Of a DNA stretch of 64,000 nucleotides, positions 33,460 through 44,482 are shown piece after piece (the stretch's first letter is position 1; every line of letters begins with the position of its first letter). The stretch comes from Ypsolopha sequella. Taxonomy: Eukaryota > Arthropoda > Insecta > Lepidoptera > Ypsolophidae. Location: NCBI GenBank assembly GCA_934047225.1, contig OW203989.1, forward strand, positions 2,765,977 through 2,829,976, in the 5' to 3' direction. The position numbers were made by a program, and so were the translations under genes. The notes under the pieces are model-generated. The model saw only the letters and a program-made list of their open reading frames with translations, did not search any database and was not told where the DNA came from.

Positions 33460-33562
33460 TTAAAGGTCCCACCACGGTTCTAGAGCCAAAAGCAGCAAAG
33501 ATGGGGGGACTTGAAAAACCACTTCTGCGTAGAAGAAGTGCCTCTAGAACCGTGCCGGTACT
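33460..33562. repeat. Short foldback
   Basis: CCACGGTTCTAGAG and CTCTAGAACCGTG are inverted about 90 bp apart. Confidence 0.6.
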
Positions 33563-33751
33563 GTATTACGTGTTTGTCGCGGATTGAAAATCAAACTTAA
33601 ATAACATTAATCGCGACATTGGAAGCTAGTAGGACTCGCGCCTCCAAGACCCCGTATCGTTTTATATCAAACAAGTTAACATATATTAAATAAATAATAA
33701 CTTGTTTCCAAGAGTCTCCAAAGAGTCGAGAGTTATTTGTAAAAAAAAAAA

Positions 33752-34098
33752 TATCCATCCATCCATCCATCAGCCTCGTTCGTCCACTGCTGGACATAGG
33801 CCTTTCCAGGACTTTGCCACTCCCGGCGGTCATCCTGGAAGAATTGCCCATACTCACACACGCTGGGCAGGCGGGTTGGTGAGCGCGGTGCCGGAACCCT
33901 CGCACCAGTGACGCCGCTGCCCGTCACTAGTCTATTCCATATAAGGCCCGGCTATTAGGGATTGATATACCGCCATCCATCGGTCCTAGGCATGGTGGGC
34001 CTCCTGGTTACTTACTCTCCCCGAATTACTTTGAGGGGGTCTCCAAGTAAGATGGTGGTACCTCCACAGTTAAGCCCGACATCAGCTCTACCACCTGA
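33752..34098 (-). repeat. RTE-like LINE 3' fragment, longest copy
   Basis: The minus strand ends in (GATG)n. Contains CGTCCACTGCTGGACATAGG, CACTCCCGGCGGTCATCC, TCCAAGTAAGATGGTGGTAC and CATCAGCTCTACCACC. About 350 bp. Confidence 0.7.
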
Positions 34099-34365
34099 TG
34101 AAAAAAAATTTAATTCTTTAATTTTGCTAAATAGTAAAAATAAATACATAATTACTTTTATTGTATCGAATATCGTTCCGTATACAGTTCGAGAAACCCT
34201 AGTGTCCCATTTGTTGTCTCCAATATGTTGTTAGAATGACCTTTGGCTCCGTGCCAGTGGGGTCCATTGGGGCAAAGGTATCAAATATTTGTGACAGCCT
34301 TCCGAGGGATAAATTGATGCCCGTATGTCAGATTTGATATTTGACTGCTTACTTGACCAGTTACA

Positions 34366-34612
34366 TATTTTTTAGGATTCCGTACATAAAAAAGTGAAAA
34401 AAAAAAATGGAACCCTTATAGAATCATTTTGTTGTCAGTCTGTCTGTATGTATGTTCATCTGCCTGGCTTCTTTCCAGACCCTTTTTTCTTCGATGGGTC
34501 GTTCATATTACAGTATTTTAGTTGTTTTAGCCCATAGAAAACCGTGCCGAACTTGTCTCTCCTTGGGGGACGTACAGAAGACGGGAAGCCATATACGCAT
34601 CCCGTAACCGCG
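34366..34612 (+). repeat. GGGTTCCGT-type repeat, degraded
   Basis: TTTTAGGATTCCGTACAT, AATGGAACCCTTATAG and TCAGTCTGTCTGTATGT match the family layout. The right end is lost. Confidence 0.5.
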
Positions 34613-34790
34613 TATTTTTACTAGCTTTTTCCGGTGGCTTTGCTCGCATGGAACTGTCCTTAGATAAATGTAGGTTAAATGTTTGAGTAGAATCGACAGT
34701 TTCAGAATAGCAGTTATTTTATAAACATCCCTCAAAGAAAACAATATCCAAATCTGTTAAGACGAAACATACAGAAAAACAGAGAAATTA
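34613..34790 (+). repeat. SINE-like CTTTTTCCGGTGGCTTTGC repeat
   Basis: ACTAGCTTTTTCCGGTGGCT to CATACAGAAAAACAGAGAAA; same family as 17918, diverged. Confidence 0.45.
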
Positions 34791-35069
34791 ATATTTACTG
34801 CAATATAAAATATTATGTATATAATATTTTGTTCAATTATTGTACGACTTTGTAGTACACGTGTATGTATGATTACTTATTTTCATTATTATAGTGTCCT
34901 GTCTCCCACTAAGGTTTGCTGGAAGAAAATTCGTTTCAGAGATAAGCTCGCCTCACATTTGTTCAGACTTTTTATTGTCTTTGTACAAAAAAGAATTTAA
35001 AAAAAAGTTTTGGTCTCAGTAAAATAATAATAACCCATTTCATTAAAATTTTTGCAAATATGCAGGGTG

Positions 35070-35313
35070 TTAAGATGACGTTGCGGAAGCCGGAAACTGC
35101 CATTATTAATCGACTATACGAATGACATATCGTGAAAAAAAATTGATAAATCGAGAAAATAAATCAGTGGTTTGATACATTTAACATTTCAAGCTATTTA
35201 ACATTTTTATAAAAACAGCATATTTTTTGTTTTAGGTTTTAAGGGTTTGTAAATAGTAAAACTTGTTTGTATGGACGAGAAATCGCCAGTTTGGGCTTCC
35301 ACAACTTCATGTA
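35070..35313. repeat. Foldback element
   Basis: GTTGCGGAAGCCGGAAACTG is mirrored by CAGTTTGGGCTTCCACAAC with three mismatches. Confidence 0.5.
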
Positions 35314-35715
35314 TACAATGTATAGATACGACTTTATTATTAGTATGCATAGAAGATATTAGTAGATTGCGTGTCCATTGAAAAATTCGAGAAAATTTAC
35401 GTAATTTCTGTTTTTTTCTTAATTCAAAATTCGTAGCCCTTGGTAACTACCGCGTCAGATGGAAAGCGTGAAGGAGACCTGTAGGATGAAGGGCACTTGC
35501 CCTGTTTTTACTTTTATAAAGGCGATATGCGAAACAAATATAGGTGTTTCTTGTCTGTGTATTTCATGAAATACACGGAAATTTTCAATACATTTCTGGT
35601 ATATGCATTTTGACTATTATAATCTATATAGGGTTTTGAAATTGGAAAACATGTTTGGATAAATTTTCCTCGATAGAAATAATTGTCTTCAAACACACTT
35701 TTTCTCCTCGTTTGA

Positions 35716-35932
35716 CGAATAGGAACCATAATATATACAGAACTCAAACATATTTTATTAGATGTGTTTCAACAATATCAAGAAATTTAATATTTGAAAT
35801 TTTGCTAGCTATTTATTTAGCTATATAAAACCAACTTTTTTCCCTTTTTCCCTGAATCTGCCCCTCTTGCACTGCGCGATTTTTCGCTTGGAGTGACAGT
35901 GACAAAAATAAAATTCGCATAGCCTCTTAAAA
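35716..35932 (-). repeat. Dispersed repeat, inverted copy of 63776-64000
   Basis: TTTTTCGCTTGGAGTGACAG, TCTGCCCCTCTTGCACTGCG and CTCAAACATATTTTATTAG appear on the opposite strand at the end of the window. Class unknown. Confidence 0.75.
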
Positions 35933-35993
35933 AGGAATCCCTCTCTGTCTCTGAATGTATAATACTGCAAAATCTGAAAGTATTCTTTAATTA

Positions 35994-36168
35994 AATTGTT
36001 ATTACATACGTCTTGAACACTCACGTGTGATTGTTGTTGACTATATGCCAACCGTTTCACCGATACAATTTCGGCATTATGAAGGCGAGTGTCGTTCTTA
36101 GGACGACGACGCGGCGTTCACCGTCGTTGTGAAACGGGCACTGGAGTGTTCAAGCCATATGTAATAAC
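35994..36168. mobile_element. MITE of the TTATTACATACGGCTTGAAC family, internally deleted copy
   Basis: The left arm is complete (GATTGTTGTTGACTATATGC, CCGATACAATTTCGGCATTA), then GGACGACGACGCGGCGTTCA. The right arm is deleted except AGTGTTCAAGCCATATGTAA. The full copy is at 40049. Confidence 0.8.
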
Positions 36169-37433
36169 AATGTCAGCTCACGCGAGTTTAAATAATATTA
36201 TTCTTTAATTATAAAGACATTTGAATAAAACAACATTCAAACAGTTCCAAATGTAATGAACGGTACCTTTGGCGTGAGTTCAATTCGCAGTGGGCCGGTT
36301 CTTTTTGTATTATAATTATTATAATATGGTATTGAGAACAATTTTAAGTAGAAAGATGAATATTCCTAAAATTGCATCTGCCTAAGCGTTGGTTAAATGC
36401 GAATAATAATTATGGAGTAATTAATCTCTGATAAAAAATACGGTCGAATTGAGAACCTCCTCCTTTTTTTGAAGTCGGTTATAACTACACGGCGGGTTGT
36501 GTCAGGGATAGGTACAACCGTAAATTATTTAAGCGGCTACTTCTTAAGTCACCTCTTTCAACCGATGACGGCCATAATCATCATAATGTCAGTGATGGCG
36601 GCGCATTCGCTTAAGAGTTAATTTCATTTTTTTATTGGTCCGATGAAATAAGCATTAACTTATAATTAATAATATGCATAATAACTCATTTCATAACAAA
36701 TTATGAACGATTAAAAAGTGTATTTATGACGTCACACTAGTCAGGTGGCTTTATTAAAAGGTCTAAGGGGTCAGCTTTCGATTTAATCAATTTTGTTGGG
36801 GGTCAACTCGGCCTCACATACAAAGTACAGTCAATCTAAGAAAGGATTGACCTATCTATTTACACCCGGCATATGGGTAGATATATGTAGATACCGGCAA
36901 ACATCTGGAGCATAATACACAGAGAGAAAGTACAGTAGTAAAGCTCAGGTATGTCTTTTACTTTTTATACCTACACTCGACCTTAGTGTGCGTGCGTTTG
37001 CAGCGTTCGCCACTCGCGTTCAGACAATAGATAAGTATAAGTAAATTATACGCTCAGACTGTTTTGACACGATTTGAGATTCCGTGTCCGTTAGTGTCTG
37101 TGAGCTATGTCTATGTGTGCGTTGCTCGAACGCACTTATATGAATCTTTACTACTGTAGTCTCATTGTTCTTGAGCCAAAAGCGGCGTAGACTATAAATT
37201 TACTGTCATTTTCAAGATGTTTGCCGATTTCTTTAAAAAACTCTACGTACGAAATAACAAATGTGAAGTAGATACCAACCGCCGACTGACGCTCACGTAT
37301 CAGCTGCTTGTTGATTACGAGGCAAAGTTCCCGCCACGGAACCCGATGCAAATCCAATTGTGAACCCTAATGAACAGAACTCGCTACTGCCGAGTAGACG
37401 GAGAGGTGGCTAAGGCATTCACATCTCATTATA
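36169..37433. other. Unassigned DNA with short repeat traces
   Basis: TCGAATTGAGAACCTCCTCC with GAAGTCGGTT (36444-36482) recurs at 51964. ATGTCAGCTCACGCGAGTTT just after the MITE recurs after the 40-kb copy. No gene. Confidence 0.4.
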
Positions 37434-37533
37434 ATTAAATACACCTATCGCATTTGCTTTCAAATGTATCGTCATTGGCTAAAAATTATGTGTAATTCCT
37501 TTGAAAGCAATAGCGATAGATATTGGAATTAGA
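37434..37533. repeat. Small foldback
   Basis: ACACCTATCGCATTTGCTTT is inverted as AAAGCAATAGCGATAGATAT about 60 bp later. Confidence 0.55.
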
Positions 37534-37540
37534 CAATAAG

Positions 37541-37763
37541 GCTCCTGCTCACTGCTACACTTTAGTATGAATTGATCAGCTCATTGCTACATTATAGCTT
37601 GAATTGACTGGCGTACTACTACATTATAGCTTGAATTGACTGGCGTCCTACTACATTATAGCTTGAATTGACTAGCTTGACAAGACGGACTTATTGCTAC
37701 ATTATAGTATAAATTGATCAGCTCACTGCTACATTATAGCTTCACTTGACCAGCTGACTGTTA
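37541..37763. repeat. Degenerate ~40-bp tandem repeat
   Basis: About six units around CTACATTATAGCTTGAATTG with variants (AGTATGAATTGATCAGCTC, GACTGGCGTACTA). Confidence 0.75.
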
Positions 37764-38790
37764 CGTTAATGACGACCGACGAAAGATGTAGGGCGCTCGC
37801 TCAAAAAGCTGGAAAAACAAAAGCAAAAGAGGATGGCATACCCTAGCAACTTTTTTTATTACACGTCCAGCACAATAAGTCTGATGGCAAAGACCTTATT
37901 TGCTTTTCATAGAGGCGATTATATGTTGGCTCTTTGGCCTTTTGTTCTAAGACGCGTAATACTATAGTGATCACGCAGCGAAACAACAAATTGGTGTGTT
38001 TTTAGCTAATACTGAAATATTTTGTAGGGAAAAAAATATTGGATTTAGATAACATCCCTTCATATTTCAATTGTCTATTTTATAAAAAAAAAAAAACAAG
38101 TTATCTCTTAACCAGGCCTTTGAAACGAACGTTTGAAAACCAAAAAAAAGAGGGTGGAAAACTTTTTTTTTTGACAAAAGTATAAATCCAAAAACATTGT
38201 TCCCTAGATATAAGTTCGATAAAACAAATATATTTTCTTCAATATGAGGAGAGACCTAGTTTCTTCTAATGAACCCTTGTAAACTTGGTGTTGTTGATGT
38301 TCTAGCGTCAGGTGTCCCGTTAATCAGTCTGTTTTAATTTGGGCTCAGCCTTAGCGAACATGTAGCCTCGAACGTTTAACAATGTTAATAAAACAATTTC
38401 ATTTTATTTCATTACTTTTTTCCAGATAAGAGTTAATTTCGTATTAATGACGTCACGTCTGATAAATCGTGATGCCTGTATAATATTGACGGTGACGTTT
38501 GGCTATGGAGTCATATAATAATTAATGGTGGAAGCAGATGGCTGACTGTATCGCCACCTCTTCAACTATGATGTAGAAGAGTGGATGGAACACGTTTTTG
38601 TCGATGAACGTGGGGGGAACTTCTGGAGAATCCTTGTGTAGTTGGTAGTACTAAGTTTTGTATGTGATTGATTAAGAATGGTCGGCAGTTGGGAGATAAG
38701 TTCTAAGTTAATTCATTACACGATATTTAAAAGCAATGTGGAGTTAGAAAACTCCATCTCTACACCATCAATTCTAATTGTCAATTTCAC
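37764..38790. other. Unassigned AT-rich DNA
   Basis: No gene or element recognised. Confidence 0.4.
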
Positions 38791-38981
38791 ATTATAAAGG
38801 TAAATATATATAAATTAGACACAATTATTATAAGATATTACCATGGATTCCAAGATATATTTCAGGCCCCACTGGGCCCGGCATCAGTTGAAGTAATAAG
38901 GGGAGCCTGAAATATATCTTGGAATCTATTGTAATATCTTGTAATAATTGTGTCTGATTTAATTATATTTACCTTTATAAT
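38791..38981. mobile_element. MITE with ~80-bp inverted arms
   Basis: ATTATAAAGGTAAATATA is mirrored by AATTATATTTACCTTTATAAT. The arms run inward to CCAAGATATATTTCAGGC and GCCTGAAATATATCTTGG around a ~35-bp spacer. Confidence 0.85.
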
Positions 38982-39368
38982 TATATATCAAAAATAAAAG
39001 AAACAAGCTGATAAAATCAATATAAATATATTCAATTTCACATTACAAATTTCAACTCAAATAATAAAGTTTGTATCTTCTCCCATACTATGCATAAACA
39101 TCAAAGACCTAGAAGTTTTATATATTGTTTGTCCGCCGTTTTAATATAATAATAATAATAAGAACACCGTGATTCTGCGCTGTGATTGCCTCAATTTATT
39201 ATAACACCGCTGGATAACCAATCAGCAGCAACGACGAGAAAATAAGGGCTGAACCCATTTGAACTATGAACGAGTGTTCTTTCTCTTATTTTTCGTGAAA
39301 TTGTTAGTTGAAAATATTATAAATAATGTCACGCAAAGACGATATTTTTGATGGTCGTAGATAAAGAA

Positions 39369-39471
39369 TTGTGTGCAACGGGACATAATTATAGGTAGAC
39401 ATTGGGACACTATACAGTCTATTACGAATACTCGTGTCCCAATGCGTCACATTATGTTCCAGTTGCACAAA
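39369..39471. mobile_element. Small foldback MITE
   Basis: GTGCAACGGGACATAATT and ACATTGGGACAC are mirrored by GTGTCCCAATGCGTCAC and ATTATGTTCCAGTTGCAC. Confidence 0.7.
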
Positions 39472-39557
39472 ATACTATTGTGTGGTGTCTGATATTGCAA
39501 AAATATTATCACATCTTTAAAAATAAAAATAAATCACTTAATTTACACCTTAGGCCT

Positions 39558-39768
39558 ATTATGTATCTTTAGTTGCCAACTGGACTGGGTGCCTATCATC
39601 GAAAACATAGATATACTGTTGAATTCCGATGGTATATCTAAGGATATTTTCGCACTTCACAGTTCGTAAATAGTTAAATACCCACTAAAGGCAATTTTGA
39701 AAGTTCAGTTTTTATCTATGTTTTTGATGATAGACACCCAGTCCAATTGGCAACTAAAGATACGTAAT
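39558..39768. mobile_element. MITE with ~55-bp inverted arms
   Basis: ATTATGTATCTTTAGTTGCC is mirrored by GGCAACTAAAGATACGTAAT. The arms continue through CATCGAAAACATAGATA. Confidence 0.85.
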
Positions 39769-40048
39769 AGAGGGGCAGGTCGATTTTTAACATTAATTCA
39801 CCCGCCCGAGATTTCTTAATACCCCTTACTTGTATTTGAGCACGAAATTGTACAAATTGAATTTAAATGCGCATTCTTATTCTTTTTTGCACGGAAAAAG
39901 GCATTTAAGCATTTCTGTTAAAAGTAATGCAAAACAGCGAGCTGATTACATACAATTTCAAGTAAAATTATAACGTTTACATCGTGATAAAGAAACAATG
40001 CCTGAGTAAAAAAAAACATAAAAACAAATCATAACTAATTATGTCTTA

Positions 40049-40294
40049 ATTGTTATTACATACGGCTTGAACGTGTGATTGTTGTTGACTATATGCCAAC
40101 CGTTTTACCGATACAATTTCGGCATTATCAAGGCGAGTGTCGTTCTTAGGACGACGACGCGGCGTTCACCGTCGTTGTCAAACGGGCACTGGCAGCCGCC
40201 GCACTCGCCTTGATAATGCCGAAATTGTATCGGTGAAACGGTTGGCATATAGTCAACAACAATCACACGTGAGTGTTCAAGCCGTATGTAATAA
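40049..40294. mobile_element. MITE of the TTATTACATACGGCTTGAAC family, full copy
   Basis: ATTGTTATTACATACGGCTT is mirrored by AAGCCGTATGTAATAACT. Arms of about 90 bp include CCGATACAATTTCGGCATTA. The GC-rich middle has GGACGACGACGCGGCGTTCA. The family also contains ATGTCAGCTCACGCGAGTTT just outside the right arm in both copies. Confidence 0.85.
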
Positions 40295-40339
40295 CTATTT
40301 AGTATGTCAGCTCACGCGAGTTTTAATAATATTATAAAA

Positions 40340-41097
40340 TTATGTCTTATCTCAAATAATAACTAACAACAAATAATACACGATTTCTTACATAATTTTC
40401 TGTAATAAAAATTAAATATCTGTCAACAAATGCGCATATCAAGTCAATAAGCTTACTATCCTAAAGCACGTATAAGAAATCTTATACTGTGCTTAAAGTT
40501 CTTTTCACGAAAGAACTTCCGTAACAAAAGCTTGACTTATTGTCAAGTACTAAATACAAAAATGCCTTACAAGTTCTGGACAGGCTCCCCAGATGTGAAC
40601 AGTAGTATTTACTTAAACAAATGCCAAACCATTTACATTTCCGCTAACTCCTGATAAGAAATGAAAAGATTATTCATCCATAGCTAATAAATCCATAGAC
40701 AACAATACTCGACTACTCGGCAGAATCACTATGAGATACTAAAATTTTATTGTCTTGTGTCGGTCGATAAAGCTTGGTACAACTTGTTTCATTACAAACA
40801 ATGTCTTAAACTAAAACTATGTCTTTTACAAATAAACGCCAAGGAAGTATGGATTTGTGGATAAAAGGTTCTTTCGATTGATTTTTTGTTTAAGACCCGG
40901 GTCTGAATCCCCCTGGTCAAGAATGTAGGTACCAATAAGTTTTTTGGAAGCTGTTTGCATAGTATTTGTATACTATACCACTTTCTGTAATCACTGTGAC
41001 CTCATTCCTAAACTTGCATGCCTTAAATAGCGTATACGTAAGGCTTACCGCCTGTCACGTTGCTTGGGACGTTTAAACTGTCACACAGTGATTCTAG
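40340..41097. other. Unassigned AT-rich DNA
   Basis: No gene recognised. Confidence 0.4.
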
Positions 41098-41230
41098 ATT
41101 GAAATTTTATGGACATAGGGCCTGAAGTCAGAACATCGACCTGATGATTTTTTATATGACAGATATTTATTTTTCAAGTGACAAATACAAGTTGGTAAAT
41201 TTCTGCAAAAGTGGTAGTTTTCGAGATAAA
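41098..41230 (+). repeat. Direct repeat, left copy
   Basis: GACATAGGGCCTGAAGTCAG, TATGACAGATATTTAT, AGTGACAAATAC and TTCGAGATAAA recur in the same order at 41963-42085. Confidence 0.65.
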
Positions 41231-41335
41231 TAGTACATTGTTCACCGAGGGAAGAAAGGGGAAGATTACTAACCAAGGGCCTCAATACACACGGGTCGGG
41301 AATCGCACTTTCTCCCGAGTGATACATAGTGCTTT

Positions 41336-41728
41336 ATACTACACCTGCGAGGAAATAGTATAATTTTACTTTTAATCAAGATACAATAAAAGAAACCGAC
41401 TGACTCGCGTGCGATTGTCACTTTTTATTTCCTTCTTATTTTTTATTATGTACAGGAAAAGCAAGTGGCCAGTATCATTTTTCGAGTTTTTACGAGTCCG
41501 CAAAATAATACTGGCCACTTGACCACTTGCTCATTCTTTATGTTATTAAAAAAAAAAACAGCACGTTAACAATGGATTTGCATATACTTTTTCTTCCCGC
41601 TCAAGCACGTTAACAATGAATTTTCATACACTTTTTCCGCCCGCATATTTGTATGACAGTAATGACGTATTTTCTGCATCGTTTTCAAAAATGTAAGAAG
41701 GTACTTTCCGAGCAGGTGTAGTATAAAA
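41336..41728. mobile_element. Probable inverted-repeat element between the direct repeats
   Basis: ATACTACACCTGC is mirrored by GCAGGTGTAGTAT. Inside, AAGTGGCCAGTAT and ATACTGGCCACTT form a hairpin (41466-41521) and GCACGTTAACAATG occurs twice. Confidence 0.5.
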
Positions 41729-41962
41729 TTATTATATTTTTTTATTTTTGTATGGAGACATAGAAACTTATTTTTTTTTTCAAAATGTTGCCATGTGTCG
41801 CGGGTTTGGCATCCATATTATGAAAGACCAAGTGATCATCTACTCAAAAATATATATTATAACGTTGGCGGCCACTTGCGGCCTCACGAGAAATTTGCGG
41901 TCAAAGATCCGTATTTATTTTCGGTCGGTTTTGGAACATGACACATACTTGGTAAAAATTTT

Positions 41963-42085
41963 ACCATAGGGCTTTAAGTCAGAATATCGATATAATGATT
42001 TTTATATGACAGATATTTATATTTAAAGTGACAAATACTGATTGGTAAATTTCTGCTTAAGGGATAATTTTCGAGATAAAAATTA
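41963..42085 (+). repeat. Direct repeat, right copy
   Basis: CATAGGGCTTTAAGTCAG to TTTTCGAGATAAAAATTAAC; diverged copy of 41098-41230. Confidence 0.65.
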
Positions 42086-42404
42086 ACTTTTTTTTTGTAT
42101 GGAGACATTCACATTTAATTTGGTGAATGTTGGGTATGGCAAGATAAATATAAAAGTGAATTCAGTAGAATTGCGGTTAAGTATGTGTGTTTTAACCATA
42201 GACATAGGATTCGCTGCGCTTAAAAAACGTCCATAGCGTGTTTGTAAAAGAGATGTCCTACCTTTATAAACACCTTGCAATAGAGAAAGAAATGTACAAC
42301 AAAGAACAGCCATGTCAATGTTTTTTCGAGTAAGAGGCCATAGCGTGCCGCGTGCTTGGGTAAATAATACGTAACTAAATTGATAAATAGTGATTAGTTT
42401 AGAC

Positions 42405-42475
42405 ATGGTTTCTTGTGCAGTGAGTAATTGTGATGTGACAAGGAGAAATAACCCAAATAATAACACGTTTCACAG
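42405..42475 (+). CDS. Candidate THAP-domain protein, exon 1
   Basis: Seventy-one nucleotides from ATG encode MVSCAVSNCDVTRRNNPN and then NNTFH, followed by a donor (CACAG|GTAAAT). C-x4-C followed by T/S-F-H is the start of THAP zinc-finger domains (human THAP1 has the same CxxxxC...FH spacing; family knowledge). THAP domains bind DNA through a C2CH zinc site and occur in transcription regulators and in P-element-type transposases. The exon ends in phase 2, and the candidate next exon at 43849 starts with one base that restores the frame. No promoter was identified. A chance match of this short exon is possible; the second exon strengthens it. Confidence 0.55.
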
Positions 42476-42794
42476 GTAAATATGATTTTGTAATTTTAAT
42501 GTTTTGAACCACATTAAGCCCAATTTCTCGTATTAATCATACAGCCCAAAAAAAAAGTTTTTACAATAACGTATTTATTTTCTTTGTTGTATTTAGTAGT
42601 AATATGCAGGATTGTCCAAAATATTAGATAAAATAGTAAATATTATAGTAATTTTATAGTAAGTAATGTGCATTTATTTTTTTGGTATAATTTTCTCTAC
42701 TACATTGTTTATCTTGTACTTTCTAAATCTATGGTTTTAACATTGAATATTAGAGTGAAAAATATAAATATACGGAATCGTTGCGGCCTGAAAG

Positions 42795-43105
42795 ACAAGT
42801 ATAAAAAAAGGAATGCTTCGGTGGTTTGGACATGTAAAGAGAATGAATGAAAGTAGAGTGACGAAAAAATTTATGGTGTGCAAGTCGGAGGCAGAGCTTG
42901 ACCAGGCCGCCCTAGAATGACGTATGCTGTCCAAATTGGCGAGATATTGAAGAAAGGCAATTTCTAAAGTACCCGGAATAGAAGAGCTTGTATGACTAGA
43001 TTGATGGATTTGGAAGAGGCAAAAGAGGTGCGTAAGGATCGTAGTAGATGGAAATCTGTAGTCTCTGCCTACCCCTCTGAGAGACAGGCGTGGGTATATG
43101 TATGT
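42795..43105 (+). pseudogene. RTE-type LINE C-terminal remnant in the putative THAP intron
   Basis: Reads LRWFGHVKRMNES, then across frameshifts a QIGEIL-like block, RNRRACMTRLMDLEEAKEV, RSRWKSVVSAYPSERQA. This is the characteristic RTE ORF2 end; the 3' part matches 20066-20260 inverted. Confidence 0.8.
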
Positions 43106-43106
43106 A

Positions 43107-43250
43107 TGTTTTCCTTCACCGTCACCAAGTGGTTACTAAACGAATACTACGCACATATATTCTGAAAAACTCATTGACGTATGCTCGATCTACAGAAATC
43201 AAACCCGCGTCAAAAGGTTGAGAGTCTAACGTCCTACCGTCTGATAGTCG
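43107..43250 (-). repeat. SINE middle segment
   Basis: TTTTCCTTCACCGTCACCAA and ACTACGCACATATATTCTG match the 63365-63450 part of the SINE at 63180. Confidence 0.55.
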
Positions 43251-43848
43251 TTCATAAACTCACACCGAGTTTGGTTTTCTACCCGGGTCGCAACACTAAC
43301 CCGTTCAAAAATGAACTCGCGTCTCAACACCGACCGTTCAAAAATGACAGTGTCGCTACACTGGTCTCGAATTTTTCAACATCAACTCTGAGCAGAGTTC
43401 GCATAGGCTCCAAACGTCACCTGACATTCACGTTAATTTTCTTAAATGACATGACGTTAATTTTCATACTGAGGGGGTCTTTTCAACGTTATAGTTTATA
43501 TATTTACGTTAAATTTCGTACAGAGGGGTTCCTCTCAACGTTATAATACTAAATATAATGCAAAAATGACAACTGACGTTTGGAGTGTCGTCACACGACG
43601 AAACCCGTTCAAAAACTCAGCGTTACAACCCCAGTGTTCCTACCCAGCCCAGGGTTATTTAATGAACGCACTTCTGAGCTACGCTTCATAAAAAAAGTAA
43701 GCGTCTTGAAAATGCCAAGCAATATTTCCGGCGGCCCAGTGTTGCCATTTGACACGTATTTTATACAAAACTTTGCAAGGATCTCTGAGAAAGGAAGTTT
43801 CCTAAAGAAATATCCTCGGATTTGTTTTTTCCACATAACAAAGTTTAG

Positions 43849-44027
43849 GAGGTTATGTGCAAAGGAAATATTTTCACAAGTTACTGCCCGAGCGACAGTA
43901 TGCCGGCGAGAGTTTGACGCTCCAAAAATGTTATACAAGTACGTATGTCGCAGACATTTCATAAAGCTCGACTTTTTGAATAATGGCTTTTGGATAACGT
44001 ACTTGTTTGAGACTATGCCAACGGAGG
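43849..44027 (+). CDS. Candidate THAP-domain protein, exon 2
   Basis: Open frame encoding RRLCAKEIFSQVT, then the second half of a C2CH THAP finger: YVCRRHF (C-x2-H-F) and the terminal FETMPT, like the AVPT box. A T-rich stretch ending TTTAG precedes 43849, and GTAGGT at 44028 is a donor. Exon 1 ends with AG; the first G here completes an Arg codon. The open frame also extends upstream to 43580, so alternative acceptors at about 43782 or 43790 keep the same frame. The usual Trp and the FP after FH are not evident, so the domain is divergent or the splice site is misplaced. No downstream exon could be identified. Confidence 0.5.
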
Positions 44028-44038
44028 GTAGGTAACTT

Positions 44039-44078
44039 ATATATATATATTATATATGTATATATATATATATATATA
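44039..44078. repeat. (AT)n microsatellite
   Basis: ATATATATATATTATATATG and further AT steps. Confidence 0.9.
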
Positions 44079-44279
44079 ACTTGCAATATTCCGCTAAACT
44101 CTCTTGCTCTATTTAAAATAGATACAGCAACATTAGCTACTCGTATCTATCTTCTTTTTTTAACGCTAAGATTTTAATGTTTTCTTTTTCTTTAGTTTTA
44201 TATTATATGGGTTTTGTATGCTCTAATACTTATTGTGTCCTAAAATAAAGAAATTATTATTATCATATTATAATAAAAT

Positions 44280-44370
44280 GAATACGCGCTCCGCTTGTCC
44301 TCCCACATAAAACATGCATAGGCAAAAAATAAAAATATAAAGCAATCGTAAATAACAAGAAAAAACTTAT
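44280..44370 (+). repeat. Dispersed repeat shared with 8716
   Basis: CCTCCCACATAAAACATGC and AATATAAAGCAATCGTAAAT. Confidence 0.45.
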
Positions 44371-44482
44371 TAGGATCCTTTTGATGACGGACAGCTAATG
44401 GATGGCAAATTGATGCCTTTTCCAGTAAATTATACCTATATAAGGTATGCAATTCCGGGGAGGCAGTCTAGAGATAAACAAA

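Noticed and set aside
43181..43546. 121-codon ORF upstream of the THAP exon
   Set aside because: It starts in SINE-derived sequence and has no recognisable domain.
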